In this document: piece after piece, positions 34,180-45,550 of the stretch
How positions within the stretch are numbered: position 1 is the first letter of the stretch
How the letters are laid out: every line of letters starts with the position of its first letter
Assembly: GCA_963978905.1 (NCBI GenBank)
Contig: OZ022261.1
Location: 31,741,686-31,805,685, forward strand
Origin: Trichostrongylus colubriformis
Taxonomy: Eukaryota > Nematoda > Chromadorea > Rhabditida > Trichostrongylidae
Length of the DNA stretch: 64,000 nucleotides
Direction of reading: 5' to 3'
Translations under genes and position numbers: made by a program
Notes under the pieces: generated by a model
The model's input: the letters and a program-made list of their open reading frames with translations, nothing else
Told to the model about the DNA's origin: nothing
The model's database searches: none

Positions 34180-34348
34180 ATGGTCGTACTTTGCGGTGCC
34201 AGCGACAGGGCGTGGCTGCGTATCTCTGCGTCTCCGCCTATGGCACCCTGCCTCGTTGTCTGCGTCATCTGTGCACCTCTCCCGTTTCGCTCTCCCTCGC
34301 TGCCTGTGAACGCAGCCACGCCCTGCCGGCGGTGAGTATGACCGCAGC
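34180..34348. mobile_element. MITE family 1 copy
   Basis: GGTCGTACTTTGCGGTGCC with AGGGCGTGGCTGCG at the left is mirrored by CGCAGCCACGCCCTGCCGGC and GGTGAGTATGACCGC at the right. It causes long open frames on both strands. Confidence 0.75.
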
Positions 34349-34399
34349 CTTATACTATGATATATCACACCCCGAGAATCATGGCCCTTTGCTCACTTG

Positions 34400-37300
34400 A
34401 AGAAAACTAAATTTTGCGTAGGATGCGGAATTGGTTGCGTCCCATCATGTTCCATTGCCATCGGTAGTTTTTCCAACTGTGCTCTTCAACGATATAAGCT
34501 ATTCGACGCACCCTCTGCCAGCCGTGATTGCGTACCGGCTTGAAGACAGCTGGCTTTTTTCGGCAACACGCTTCCCGCCGCGAGGTCAGGCACCAGACAG
34601 GCCAGAGTACGCGACGCCAAAGCTCCTTCCCTGAAAAGGCTTAGGCAAATCCGAGAGACCCAGATGGCGAAGGACGACATAGACGCAGGGTTACGCAATC
34701 AGGGCCGGCGTCCAGTGCGTGCATTAGTCGATATCCTCTTCAACATGAATCCCAAAGAGGAGTAGAACTAGACGTAGGGCTCTTATATCAGTAGAGCCGA
34801 AGTTTCTAACCCCATCTTCCCTATCCTTACTCTGCGCTTGATCTAAATTTTGTCGTCAGTTTTCTTATTATCATGTTGCTGTTGCTAAGGTTCAGCAAGA
34901 GCAGTATCTCACCCTCCATTTTTTGTTAGAGATCCCGTGGGTTTACTTTTGATGGAGTCGTTAATTTTGGTCTGCCTGGTTCTACCTCGTGAGCAGCATG
35001 GAGTGATACGTCCGAAAACCTTTGATGAGCTGAATGAGCGTCAAACACTGCGGCTCTTGGGAGTATCAGGGATATGTATTGTGGAATCAGTTTCATGCAC
35101 ATATTGGCTTCCCAAATTGCGTAGAAAGGTGAAAGACTCATACCACCTTTCGTGAAGCTGCACATTAACCGACGATTCTGGCAGTGAGGATAGCTCTGAC
35201 ATGACCTTTTGCCATTACCCTTTTGTAAGCGGTCCTTTTTTTAAATATTCTTCGCATTCGACCATGAAAGGTTCGTTGATGCTCTTCATAAACGTTACAG
35301 GTCTATGTCAAGATCTGAACTGAGCCCTCCAAAGGCAACTACAGTCCAGTTCCCGAAGGCTGGCAGGGCGTGGCCTACAGAGTTGGGTGAGAGTGTGTGG
35401 CGGGGTGAGAGAGATCAATACAAGTCCGTAGGCCTCGCCCTGCCAGCCGTCGGGAGATGGACTGTACTTAATCTGTCACATCTAATGAGCAGGTATGGTC
35501 CAATTATTGATGTGGTGATAACACATATAAACCTCAAGGTAATTTCAAGAAGACCATGTTCACCTCTGGAGGCAGTCCTCGCCGACGTCGATTCAGAGGT
35601 CCACAATCCTTCTCAGGTTTGGCTTTACTTTTTTGTAATCCTCGGAAATTGAACATGAATCTTTGTCGTAGGGGCGAAAAATGTGTTGAAAGCTGTCGTT
35701 TAAGCCTTTGCTGGCCGATTATATTCACTTCGAGTGAGATTCTTCTGTAAAGTGATTTTGAATTGTAATTATATCACTCTATACTTTTAGTACCTACAAA
35801 GCCTTACTTGTTGCAAAAAGCAATGCAAGACAATTTTCTTGTGGACAGATCGCTGTCAGGCAAAAAATGAGCGCTGGTGTGCCAGAGCAGTGTCATAGGG
35901 TTTTCTCAGCTAATTGTTGATGCACCCAACCAATTTTGAAAGGATGAGTTGGGGCGCATGATACTTGTGTTTGTTCATGTGTGCCTCAGCTGAGATTAAA
36001 GTAGCTTTCAAGAGATCTACAGAATGTTCACCTCATCATCACACGAAACATCGGTTACCGACATTTCGCAGCTTTAGTTAGATAAAAAAGCTCCTCGGAT
36101 TCAATCACCCTGTATTTTCAGGTACCTCAGTCAAGACGCCGTTCCTGTTCTGTGTCTTCTATCGTGATTTTTACTCATTTATGGAGGCGCTCATGTTCTA
36201 TGAAGGTCGCACTCAAAAGCAGTACTTAGGGAGTAGAAAATTTTCTCCTAGTCTTTTTTCGTGGTTCCATCACAAAAAAATTACCGGATATTTTTTACAC
36301 TAGAAAACTGGTTCGCACATTTTGGGGCTCTTCCCCACGTGGCTTGGGCCAGAGTCACGTTCCCAGGTTTACATTGCTATCTAGGGTCGCGCGATCCATT
36401 CCATAGTAACTCTCATGAACAGTACCTGTTGTAACATTTTCCACTCTCACATCACATCCTCATTTTTCTTCTATAATGTTGCATGCGAGCGGATTTTTGG
36501 CGGTATGAAGAAGTGCGTGAGAACTGGGGTGTGAATTTAGCCTAAGCTGGGGGAGGATTTACTTCACAGATGGGTAATCATCAATCGCTCATTTCAATAC
36601 AGAAACACACTAATCATAATCGGACACGTTAATATTATAGGTTTTGCAGATTTATTTGGGGATTATTATTCTATTATAATTTCAAATAATTTTGAGTGCG
36701 ACCCCCATAGTACATATATGAGCGCCCATTGCCCGAACTATCGGAAGCCCCTTTATACATATGTATACATACTATTTTGCAGTCCAAGTTCTCGAAAATT
36801 CGCATTGATCCCGCAGTGGCTTGTGATTGCTCGTTATTTCATGTCGTAGCATATTATAGCATTTTTGCAGATGGAAAAAGTAGTACATCGTCTGTCACGC
36901 TCTAGAGCAGCTTGCTGCCATTTGCCTTTGTCGGCAAGTAGCGTATATGATACCCTTTCTCTATATAAGGGAGTGCATGAGATTCATTTTCTCTTGTGGT
37001 TCAGTAGGCGATTGTTTTCGAAGTACGTATAAGTCAGCAGTTTCTCTGTAAATAAATGGTTTTATTATTTTGTCTTGAAGTGAATCTCATGTTATCTGAC
37101 AGATTCTTCGTTTTATCAGTACCCCATGTCGAAATCCACTTACGAGCTGTGGTGCTGCATTAACCGTGCCATGTGATACGTTAGAATGAAATAAAAATTT
37201 GTTCTCCGTCTGAATACTTTGACATTTGAATACTTTCAATGTACACTCTGTGTCCCATAAAAATACCACACCCTTTTTCGCGTAACAACACAGATCACAA

Positions 37301-37400
37301 AGCAAAGTTGATCTCATTTGTCCAAGGTAGCCTGTAAGGTTGCTTTTATAGTTCCGGAGCTAGTGGTATTAGTGAGTTTTCACATCACACTATATAGTTA
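34400..37400. other. Mostly intergenic; no well-supported gene
   Basis: Several short minus-strand frames (for example PEKDCGPLNRRRRGLPPE ending at a GTGAAC donor near 35565, and FDAHSAHQRFSDVSLHAAHE near 35000-35090) look weakly coding but cannot be joined. It also contains a small inverted-repeat element at 35340-35466 and an LTR-like stretch at about 36900-37085. Confidence 0.4.
35340..35466. mobile_element. Small TIR element (127 bp), related to MITE family 1
   Basis: The ends TACAGTCCAGTTCCCGAAGG and (inverted) TACAGTCCATCTCCCGACGG continue into CTGGCAGGGCG(T/A)GGCCTAC on both sides, about 39 bp of inverted repeat. The inner part is shared in style with MITE family 1. Confidence 0.7.
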
Positions 37401-37410
37401 AACTTCAGAA

Positions 37411-37416
37411 TTTATT
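37411..37416 (-). terminator. Poly(A) signal AATAAA of the histone H1 gene
   Basis: TTTATT on the plus strand lies 77-82 bp past the H1 stop codon. A poly(A) signal rather than a stem-loop histone 3' end indicates a replication-independent type H1 transcript. Confidence 0.7.
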
Positions 37417-37492
37417 AGCAATATACCGGTAATCAATATACATATGTACATGAGATCTCTACAGGGTTAAGAGCATTTAACAATAGAACAGT

Positions 37493-38244
37493 TTAGGCCT
37501 TGGCCTTCTTCACAGCTTTCGGCTTTGATGCTTTCGGTTTCGTGGCCTTTGGCTTCGTTGACTTGGCAGCTGGCTTCTTGGCGGTCTTGGCCTTTGGTGC
37601 TTTGGCCTTCTTCGGGCTCTTCACTTTCTTCTCAGCCTTGGGCTTCTTGCCCACGGCGGCCTTCTTGGGGCTCTTCGGCTTCTTGGCAGCAGCTGGCTTC
37701 TTGGCAACACTCTGCAAACAAAGCGATACAGCTACTTCGCAACTGCACAAAAAAGATCCAAACAAAGACATGAACAACAACAAAAAACAGGACTCCAGGA
37801 CTGTACGAACTTTCTTGGCAGCTGGAGATGCTGCTTTCTTCTCTGCAAGCTTGAAGCTTCCAGATGCACCGCTTCCTTTCACTTGCTTGAGATCTCCCTT
37901 GATGACAGCTCGCTTAAGCGCCAAACGGAGCTGCGAGTTGACCTGCAATCAGTGAATCTAAGCAATTGCACACTACAATCGAAAAACCGCAAAACTAAAT
38001 GACAGAAAACATTGGAAAATTTTTAAAAAGTTCAGACGTTTACCTTGTTCACGTTCTCCCCCAACTTGTAGTGAGACAGCATGTACTTGAGAATAGCGCC
38101 TTTTGAAGAACCAGATTTCTCCTTTAGCTCCGAGATCGACTTGCGAATCATTGCCGAATAGGTCGGATGAGATGCGGGCTTCTTGACAGCTTTAGGTTTG
38201 GAAGCCTTAGCAGCTTTGGGCGTAGCAACAGCAGGAGCAGACAT
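37493..38244 (-). CDS. Linker histone H1 (three exons, 183 residues)
   Basis: Exons 38244-38044 (67 codons), 37942-37811 (44) and 37711-37493 (72 plus stop) join in phase 0 at GTAAAC, GTTCGT and CAG sites. Residues about 25-105 form the winged-helix globular domain (SHPTYSAMIRKSISELKEKS, GSSKGAILKYMLSHYKLGEN, RLALKRAVIKGDLKQVKGSG). The N-tail is short and Ala/Lys/Pro-rich (MSAPAVATPKAAKASKPKAV), and the C-tail is about 75 residues of KPK, SPKK and AKK repeats that bind linker DNA; SPKK is a known phosphorylation and minor-groove motif. Length and introns match the nematode H1 (hil/his-24) group. H1 seals nucleosome entry and exit DNA in chromatin. The plus-strand frame over exon 3 is only its complement. 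A TATA-like element lies upstream and AATAAA downstream. Confidence 0.97.
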
Positions 38245-38297
38245 GACGACGATTGACGTTGAGTTCAACAACGGTTGCTGCGTTCGGCCGTGGTGAT

Positions 38298-38304
38298 TCT
38301 TATA
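38298..38304 (-). promoter_or_regulatory. TATA-like box of the histone H1 gene
   Basis: CTATAAGAA on the minus strand, about 55 bp before the ATG, in an otherwise GC-rich stretch (CAGCGCGCTATAAGAATC). Spacing allows a 5' UTR of about 30 nt. Confidence 0.6.
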
Positions 38305-38459
38305 GCGCGCTGGGTTCCCCCGTTGCGCCCCCACTACCATCGCCCTCGTGATGGACCTAAACACTGCCGCGTCGTGTTGAGTAGGCGTGGAAAAATGGCT
38401 GTAAAACCGAAACTGCGCAACGTAATAACTTCTAATGTCGTGGGCATATAGAAAACACA

Positions 38460-40480
38460 TTTATCTAACATTCTTCAAAGTTTCACATTTTATTTTCATG
38501 AGGAATAGGTGATTAGCCACGCAAAAAGCGGGTGTTGACGTTCGCTTTTTATGGCCAGCGATAGTTAGGCGAAGAGAATCCGACAAACTCTTTGATCTAC
38601 TACAAGTCTCTTTGCTATCTTGGAGCCACGATATTTTAGCGTATAAATTAGTAAAAATGTGACCTCAACGATGAGTATGTGAAGAGTCAGCCACGGCGGA
38701 ACGGTCGCAGCTTAACACGGATGACAAGAGTGTAACACGCAATACGCAAGATTCAACGACATTGGTAAAACAGAACTTGATCTATTTCATGAACAGAACA
38801 TACTCTTTAGCATTTCAAAGACAGTTGTGGAGTCCTTCGTTCTTATGGATCGACAAAAACTGTGGCGATTTCTCAAACGCTTGCGCGGGCGCCCACTCAC
38901 GTATACGAACGTCTGTGGTTCAAAATGGATTTTATGAGTATTCCCTGAATAAGATGTGGTCTCTTCTTAATGAGAATGTGCTGAATAATGCAAAATCGAA
39001 ATTCAGCTTGAAACTCTGACTCTTAGAGAATCAAGCAGCTGTAAATTTCTGATGCCCCTGTGGCGGAAAACCCCACCTTTTTTGGGCATCCACTAATTTC
39101 GCGCTTTCGTTCTTCACCTCACAGCATCCTACAGTTATTTGTGTACTGAAGCACATATTTTTACCTGTGCCGGTTGAAGAAGAGGTGGGAGTACCCCTAA
39201 TTCAAGACTAAGGCCAAAGCCAAGGCAAAAGTAGCGCCGCACGCCAGCGCAGTGAAGTAGCACCCGCAGCTATTTGACATTACAGATATTTACCTCTCTT
39301 GCTAATGCCTCCACAAGCTGAAAAAAAAAGTTCCATTGGTGCAGCCATACAATGCTATCACCATACAAAAGGTACATATTTGTTCTTAACTCATCGACGA
39401 CCGTGTGACATGACGTCTTGTCACATCATGTTGGCCGCGTGGGACCGTGGGACACGATGTCATGTCACAGTCTTGTAACTTATATTTTGGGCTTCTTTTC
39501 AAATTTTTGTCTGATCTTTTTTTATTATGAATGCTTCGGACATAAAAGTATTTACACAAAGCATGGTCCAGGAAAATAGCTGCTGACTCTCGAATAATTA
39601 ATCTTCGGAATAAAGGGGTAAATAGGATCACTGAGCACATTTTTTGTGTAATTTGAAGATAATGAATAAAAAAATTATGTCTGCATCTGCTGCGACAGGT
39701 ACGGATTCTTTCGGTATGATATGCAGCGTATATGCGGCCTTGGATTTTGTACATTTTTTCATAACAGCTAACGACGGCCTGCCATCATTCCCCTTACCCT
39801 TGATATCTTCGCGTCTGTGAGTAGGAGTATTCATATAGGTTTCATCGCAATGCAATGATGATTTTACAAACTTAAGTTTGAAATCATTCACTTTTATTTT
39901 GGTTTTTGGTCAGTTTTACAGTACTGAATCCTGGAGTTGATCACCGCAGTCTGTGCTGAGAGATGAAGGAAAAGTCTGATGTACCATCCGCTGATCATTC
40001 TCACAAACGGTGTGAAAGGCGTCATTTGGTCGCTCAAATCCACGAGCCCTTTCTTTAGTAGCATCGATATCTTGCTTAGTTCACTTTTACCATAGAAGGC
40101 TTTTCATCTGATAGGGAAGCTTAAAACAAATGTGGTTCATACACTATTATAAATACAGGTGGAAACCTAATTACAATGTAGAAAGGTGAAAAAGGATAGC
40201 CTCTCAAAAAAGGTGACCCTGTGGAACCGTGTGACACGACGTTGTCACATGCGGCGCGTGTGAAAATTCCGCGCGGTCCCACCACGCGCCAGACAAGTGT
40301 AAATGCCACGGTCCGGGTTAAGGGTAAGGATTTGTGTCACCGCTGCGCTGAAAAATGAATGAATCACTTATTAATGTGAACGAGTGTAAGGCAATATGAG
40401 ACTTCCAAAATTTATTCCAAAAGACTCAAAACAGCTTTCACAAAAACCGGTTGCAAAAGTGTTTGCAAAAGATATTTGAG
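38460..40480. other. Intergenic, with a possible piggyBac-like remnant
   Basis: TTAACTCATCGACGACCGTG at 39387 and, inverted near 40318, TTAACCCGGACCGTGGCA suggest a second TTAA-flanked element. A minus frame at 39891-39628 (SSLHCDETYMNTPTHRRED, GKGNDGRPSLAVMKKC) may be its decayed coding part. Otherwise no gene is seen. Confidence 0.35.
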
Positions 40481-40756
40481 CCTTATAGGCAAGCTTTCGG
40501 CGCGTAGCGCCTTTATCAAGCCTGAAAATGTACAAATTAGATGTTATTTATAGACCCTGTTTGAGAGTCTACAGGCGTATTTGTACTTTAACAACTTACT
40601 GCTGCCACATGACCACTGTACTTACCGCCAATGTGTGTCCCTGGTAATGGAGCAGAAATGGTTGACCCACCCTGACTCAACCCTTAGATAGCGCAGATGT
40701 GCTGTGACTGTGATAATATTTGATATCACACCTATCGATATCGATAAGTATCGATA

Positions 40757-40982
40757 CTATCGCAGGGCCTTACAAAACCCAACATCATATCCAAGTAACA
40801 GTTTCTCCAAGCATAGGACCCAAAAGCATGCCCGCGAAGCACCCCCCACCCTTATCGTTAAAGTACTGTACCGCTCCATAGAAAATACTGTGGAAAGGAA
40901 AATCCTCGAGGCACTGGAAATAAGACGGTTATCCCCAGAAAAAAATAGCAGAGCTAGTGGCTCTCTTGAGCTAATCACATGA
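40757..40982 (+). pseudogene. C-terminal fragment of a Penelope-like or related retroelement ORF
   Basis: The frame ends VKVLYRSIENTVERKILEAL then EIRRLSPEKNSRASGSLELI and a stop. The pattern R.IEN...RKI.EAL.I....P..N....LEL is the usual tail of GIY-YIG endonuclease-bearing retroelement proteins (Penelope type). Upstream coding is missing, so this is a 5'-truncated relic. The assignment is by motif memory. Confidence 0.45.
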
Positions 40983-41509
40983 CTACAGTGTTATGCACTG
41001 TGGAATGAGTGTGATATCGAGTGATGAGTGAGTGTGATATCCGCTGCGCTGCTCATGCACTTTGTCATCGGCGAAAAAAAGGCGGAAAGTGGAGAGGAGG
41101 ACGATACTGTGTTCACAGGAAGTGCACTTATGTATTCGCTGTTCACTAGAACATTGAACATTCAAAGAGTATTCACTGATCACTCGCACTGTGAAACACC
41201 CTTTCATTGTTATCTACAGCTCGTAGCAGGAGCCCAGTGCATGGCGGATCCCTCAAGCAAAGCCACAAGTGTATGTCCTATTTGATAGCCGCACGAGATC
41301 ATCTTACTAGGCCAACCACCCTTTTACATCTACTGCCCTTCCAATCACATCTACTGCGAAAGTAGGAGGCATGGCGCATACCCAGAGCAAGGACGGAGAA
41401 CCCTAAGGTGTTGGTTTTACTGCACTGCTACCATGAAAATTGTTCAGAAAGTATGAGGCTGCTTTTGAGGAGGTTTTGAACGCTCTCTGTGTGACGCTGT
41501 CACGCTCTT

Positions 41510-41860
41510 GATGGCAAAAAAATTTTCCTCGACATTCCCTCGACTCACATTGCTCAAGATCTAAGCAACTTACAAAAGAGTTTTAGAGCGCGTTGGAAAG
41601 AGCAAAGTCTCTAGTTTCAGAAAAACAGCTGTGGTTGCAAAACATCCGGCACGAAAAAAGTTATAACTGTTAGAAGTAAAAAAACCAGCATGCAATTTTC
41701 ATTTTCCTCGACTAATCCTCGACTCGCATTCCTCTCTCATTTCTGAACATCTGAAGCAATTAAATAGTTATCCTAGTTCTTTCAAAAAAAAACAACTGTG
41801 GTCCCAAACGATAAAAAAATCAGGAAAGTTATGATCCTTCAAACAAGGTCTACTTGCGAT
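41510..41860 (+). repeat. Diverged satellite units (about 170 bp), left array
   Basis: Two units starting ATTTTCCTCGAC...CCTCGACTC.CATT (41530 and 41705), each followed by ...AACAACTGTGGT or AACAGCTGTGGT and AAAGTTAT. Related units occur inverted at 44141-44490. Confidence 0.6.
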
Positions 41861-41949
41861 TTTCAGCCATTTTTGTCGATTAGCGCGCTCCATTCGCACG
41901 CCGCGACGCGACCGCAGCCCTGCTCTTCGTTTCGAATGTTACCGCGATT

Positions 41950-42790
41950 TTCAAGTTTTTGATTCTCTAGTTGGTATTCTTTTTGTGGTTTTTTTATTTG
42001 AGACCAGTTTTTCATATTGGTTACGTGATATCTTGTGTTTGAATATTTTTTATGCTCATTACATGTCCTTTTTTCAGGTTTGCATTGCCGTCGAAATCCA
42101 AACGCCGCCCGCAGCGAGGTATGTTGCTTTTTTTCAGATTTTGCTATGTATGTTGACTGTTTTTCATGGATAGTCGTATTGTTTATGTGAAGTTTCACGT
42201 TTGCGTGTTTTTATGTTTCTTTTATGTGCTTTTTTTCAGGATCGCCGCTCGTACGTGGATTGAATTGAAAACTCTTTAGAAAGAAGGGTTTGTTGTTCTT
42301 TTTTTAGATTTTGTGATGTATATTATCTGCTTCTCATTTGATTTTGGTTTTTCGCTTTGTTTACGTGCTGTTTTATATTGAAGTGCTTCTTTTAATATTT
42401 CCTTTATGTGCTTTTCGTCGCTTGCACGTGGATTGAACTGGAAATTGTTTGTGAAGAAGGGTTTGTTTGTTTTTATTTCAGACTTTGTGATGTATCACCT
42501 ACTTTTCCGAGATTTTCGTTTTGTTTATGTGCTGTGTTGTTTTTGAGTATTGTTTGAGTTTCCTTTATGTGCTTTTCTCAGGAGTGTCGCTTTCGTACGT
42601 CGAGTGTGGCTGAAAACTGATCGGAGAAGAGGTCTGTTGATTTCTTTCAGATTTTGTGATGATTATTACCTGCTTATTTAAATCTGGATTCTCGTTTCGT
42701 TATTCTCAGTGAAGCTCAGTAGTATAAATGTATGTGTTTTTTTCAGGAGCGACGCATCCGCACGTCGAGTGAAGCGGAAAAGCTGTTGGG
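41950..42790 (+). repeat. T-rich tandem repeats of 160-182 bp with splice-like motifs
   Basis: Five diverged units begin near 42060, 42221, 42403, 42563 and 42730. Each has TTTATGTGCTTTT..TCAGGA (absent CAG in the third), a CG-rich core like CGCTCGTACGTGGATTGA, then GAAGAAGGGTTTGTT and a second T-run with CAGA or TAGA followed by TTTTGTGATGTAT. No frame stays open through the cores, so this is not a protein gene as it stands. Confidence 0.75.
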
Positions 42791-43019
42791 AAAAGAAGCC
42801 ACAACGTATCACACATATTGATTGAAATAAGTTTTTTGTTGAATGACTTCGTTTTTCTAACTATCGCCTGGTTTCGAAAAAAATGGCAGGCATGATAAAT
42901 GAGAAAATAAAAAATTTGGAAAGATTTATTTGCAGTGGGCAATCAGTGCAAACACACAAAAACAGCAATGAGACACCTAGCGAAGAGACTACAGAACCTT
43001 ACGGAACTGTAGATTATAA

Positions 43020-43545
43020 AAGGGGGGGGGGTCGCATTTGAGGACCCGAAGAAGGGGGGTCGCATTGGGCGGCCATTTTCCTCGACACCTGGGAGTGCCC
43101 TTGTGACAGGCCTATCCTATGAATTGATTCTTTCAGAGACAGTGTTTATTAACTCTTAATGTATCGAGTAGCTGTTTAAGAGAATATTTTTAGGAGAGCA
43201 TACGTGGTGCGATCATGGTCACTGACATTGAAATTGAGAGTTTGATTTGTATCAATAAAGATATTAAACTTGAGAGTTTGATTTATATCAGTGATGTGTT
43301 ACTGCGAAGTACAAATGAACCTCTATTTATACACTTTCACCTTTATTCCGTGTTGCGCATTAGTTTTTGCAACTTGAAGGTCATTAGTAGGTAGAAGGAA
43401 TCCAAAAGCGGTTATCCTAAAGGCAGAGCTAGGAGGTGCGAAGTGACCTACAGACAGGGTCAAGCGTCCAGATGAGGAAAATTTTCAAAAAATACGACCC
43501 CCCCCCCAAAAGGGGGTCTCAATACGACCCCCCCTCTTTTACGTC
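43020..43545. repeat. Block bounded by inverted G/C-tract motifs
   Basis: The left edge has two GGGGGGTCGCATT motifs (43022-43070) and the right edge two AATACGACCCCCC motifs (43493-43535). Two more of the latter lie at 45096-45130, next to GGCTTGACCCTGCCTACAGA, whose complement-like GACAGGGTCAAGC is at 43455. These are ends of one repeat family. Confidence 0.6.
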
Positions 43546-43639
43546 TATTATTGTTATTTTTCGTTTTGCTACAATCTGTTGCATTTCAATAAAGGATTTT
43601 TAAATGTTAACACAGTTTTTCTCAAAAAACAGCTTTCCG

Positions 43640-43800
43640 TGGCAAAGAAAACACCCTCCCTTCCTTCTTCCCACCCCAAGAAAACTTTTTGCGATCGAAA
43701 GGTGGAGAACACAATTCCCTCCCTTCCTCCCTTTCCCTCCCACCCCAGGGAAAGAGATCCCATCCCGTTCTTTTTTGCGATGAGAAAATAAAATCCCTCC
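43640..43800. repeat. Polypyrimidine tract with internal repeat
   Basis: CCCTCCCTTCCTTCTTCCCA and CCCTCCCTTCCTCCCTTTCC recur with CACCCCA. The long open frames on both strands come from this composition. Confidence 0.6.
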
Positions 43801-44140
43801 CTGCAGAAACCAAAAAGTCCGAAAAAAAAACAAAACGAGCGAATCGAAAGGAGTGCAGATAGAAACACTTGAAACACATTCGAAATAGAAACGACAACAC
43901 AAAGAATCAAACACATTTGACTGAATTCATTGTTCATTTCAGGCGATGTGCGACGCGGCGATCGCGTTGGAGCGCGTTATCTTCCCCGTACTAAATTCCG
44001 ACATTATCAAAACACTTCAAACTTTACCTAGAGCCCATCTTTCAAGCAGCTGTGACCTGTTTTCCTAATAACTCCCTAAGGCCTATCTACTGACCGCTTG
44101 CTTTCCCCAATGGTTGCTTAGTTCTCGATATGGGTTTTTT

Positions 44141-44490
44141 GATGAGGATTTGATGAGGAAAATTTCGGGGTGTTCCACGGAAATGGCCATAACTTTCTTC
44201 AAACTTAACCATATGAGTTCGTTTGGGTGAGGCAGAGTCTACTAGGTTGGCGCTTTCGAATGACCACCTGAACCATGCCAGATCTTAAAAATGAAGGAAG
44301 TTATTTTGAGGGAAGGGTGATGAGGATTTGATGAGGAAAATTTCGGGGTGTTTCACGGAAATGGCCATAACTTCCTTCAAACTTAACCATATGAGTTCGT
44401 TTGGGTGAGGCAGAGTCTACTAGGTTGGCGCTTTCGAATGACTACCTGAACCATGCCAGATCTTCAAAATGAAGCAAGAAAAATTCAAAA
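44141..44490 (+). repeat. 178-bp tandem duplication (two units), right satellite array
   Basis: GATGAGGATTTGATGAGGAA at 44141 and again at 44319; about 165 bp of each unit is nearly identical (ATGGCCATAACTT, CATATGAGTTCGTTTGGG, CGCTTTCGAATGAC). Reverse-complemented it resembles the units at 41510-41860. Confidence 0.9.
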
Positions 44491-45550
44491 AAGTGTGTTG
44501 AGGAAAGCTTTTTTTCGTCGAATTTGCGAGATCGTTCCACGAATCTTCCCAAAAATCGATTCATTGTTACTGAAATTTTTCCAGTATGCATCCTTCGCTC
44601 TCGGAGGCCTAGTGGGAAGGCGAGAAGCGCCGGTCAGCTTTTCTGTGGGATGCGCCATGCATGAGGATTTCATCCACATTCTCAATGAATACAAACGTTT
44701 TTCCGGTCCGCATAGTGGCCGCCAACACTATATTACGTACTTGTGATCGTAGTAAGATATGAAATAGGTCCATATCAGCTAATTTTTCTTTTCCTTCCCA
44801 TAGTTTCTGGAGTATTCATCCACGGTGATAACTGTGGATAGATTCCGCTTCCATGGCTAGTTAATAAATTTCGGAGGTGTCTCTGTAGGTGAAATCGGTG
44901 GCAGCGAACCAATGAAAGGGTCATTGACGTTGGTTGGCTTCGTTGTGGATCGCGCCATGCATGAGATTCCATGATGATTATGTTAAATTAGTTTTGGGTT
45001 CAAATCCAGCTAGTCAGTTTTATCATTTCTCTTCTCACACTTTAGACCCTCAGCGTAAGAAATTCTCTTGATCACTGCCTACCTCAGCAATTACGACCCC
45101 CCCTCCTCCTGGCGGACCAAATACGACCCCCCCTGTTGAGGATTCCTCAACGGAGGCTTGACCCTGCCTACAGAGTCCTGTAATTATCTTACCGTATACT
45201 TTATAAGCTAACGGTGCACACCCGGTGAATTCGATTATTTTCTATGTCATTCAATCACTGCAACAGTACATTATACACAATATTTAATCGATACGAAAAT
45301 ATCATTGAGATCACTGAATTTACAATGGAATGCATGTCGAATGACCAAATATCGAAGCAGTTGCAATCAATTATTCGTGATTAAATTCATTAATGAAGAT
45401 TTCTTGGAACAAAAACAGTTCCTGTCACTAACCGCATATGTACCGCATTTATATAAAGCTTCTATAGTAAATTAAGACATTTTAAATTCACATGGAACAA
45501 TGTAAATATCACTAGATTATTCTGCTATGTAGTATGACGCAATTTGAAAA

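Noticed and set aside
37500..37955. 151-codon plus-strand ORF rich in Phe/Ala
   Set aside because: Complement of the Lys/Ala/Pro-rich histone H1 exons.
43569..43937. Overlapping ORFs of 92-122 codons
   Set aside because: Produced by a polypyrimidine tract; low complexity with no conserved pattern.
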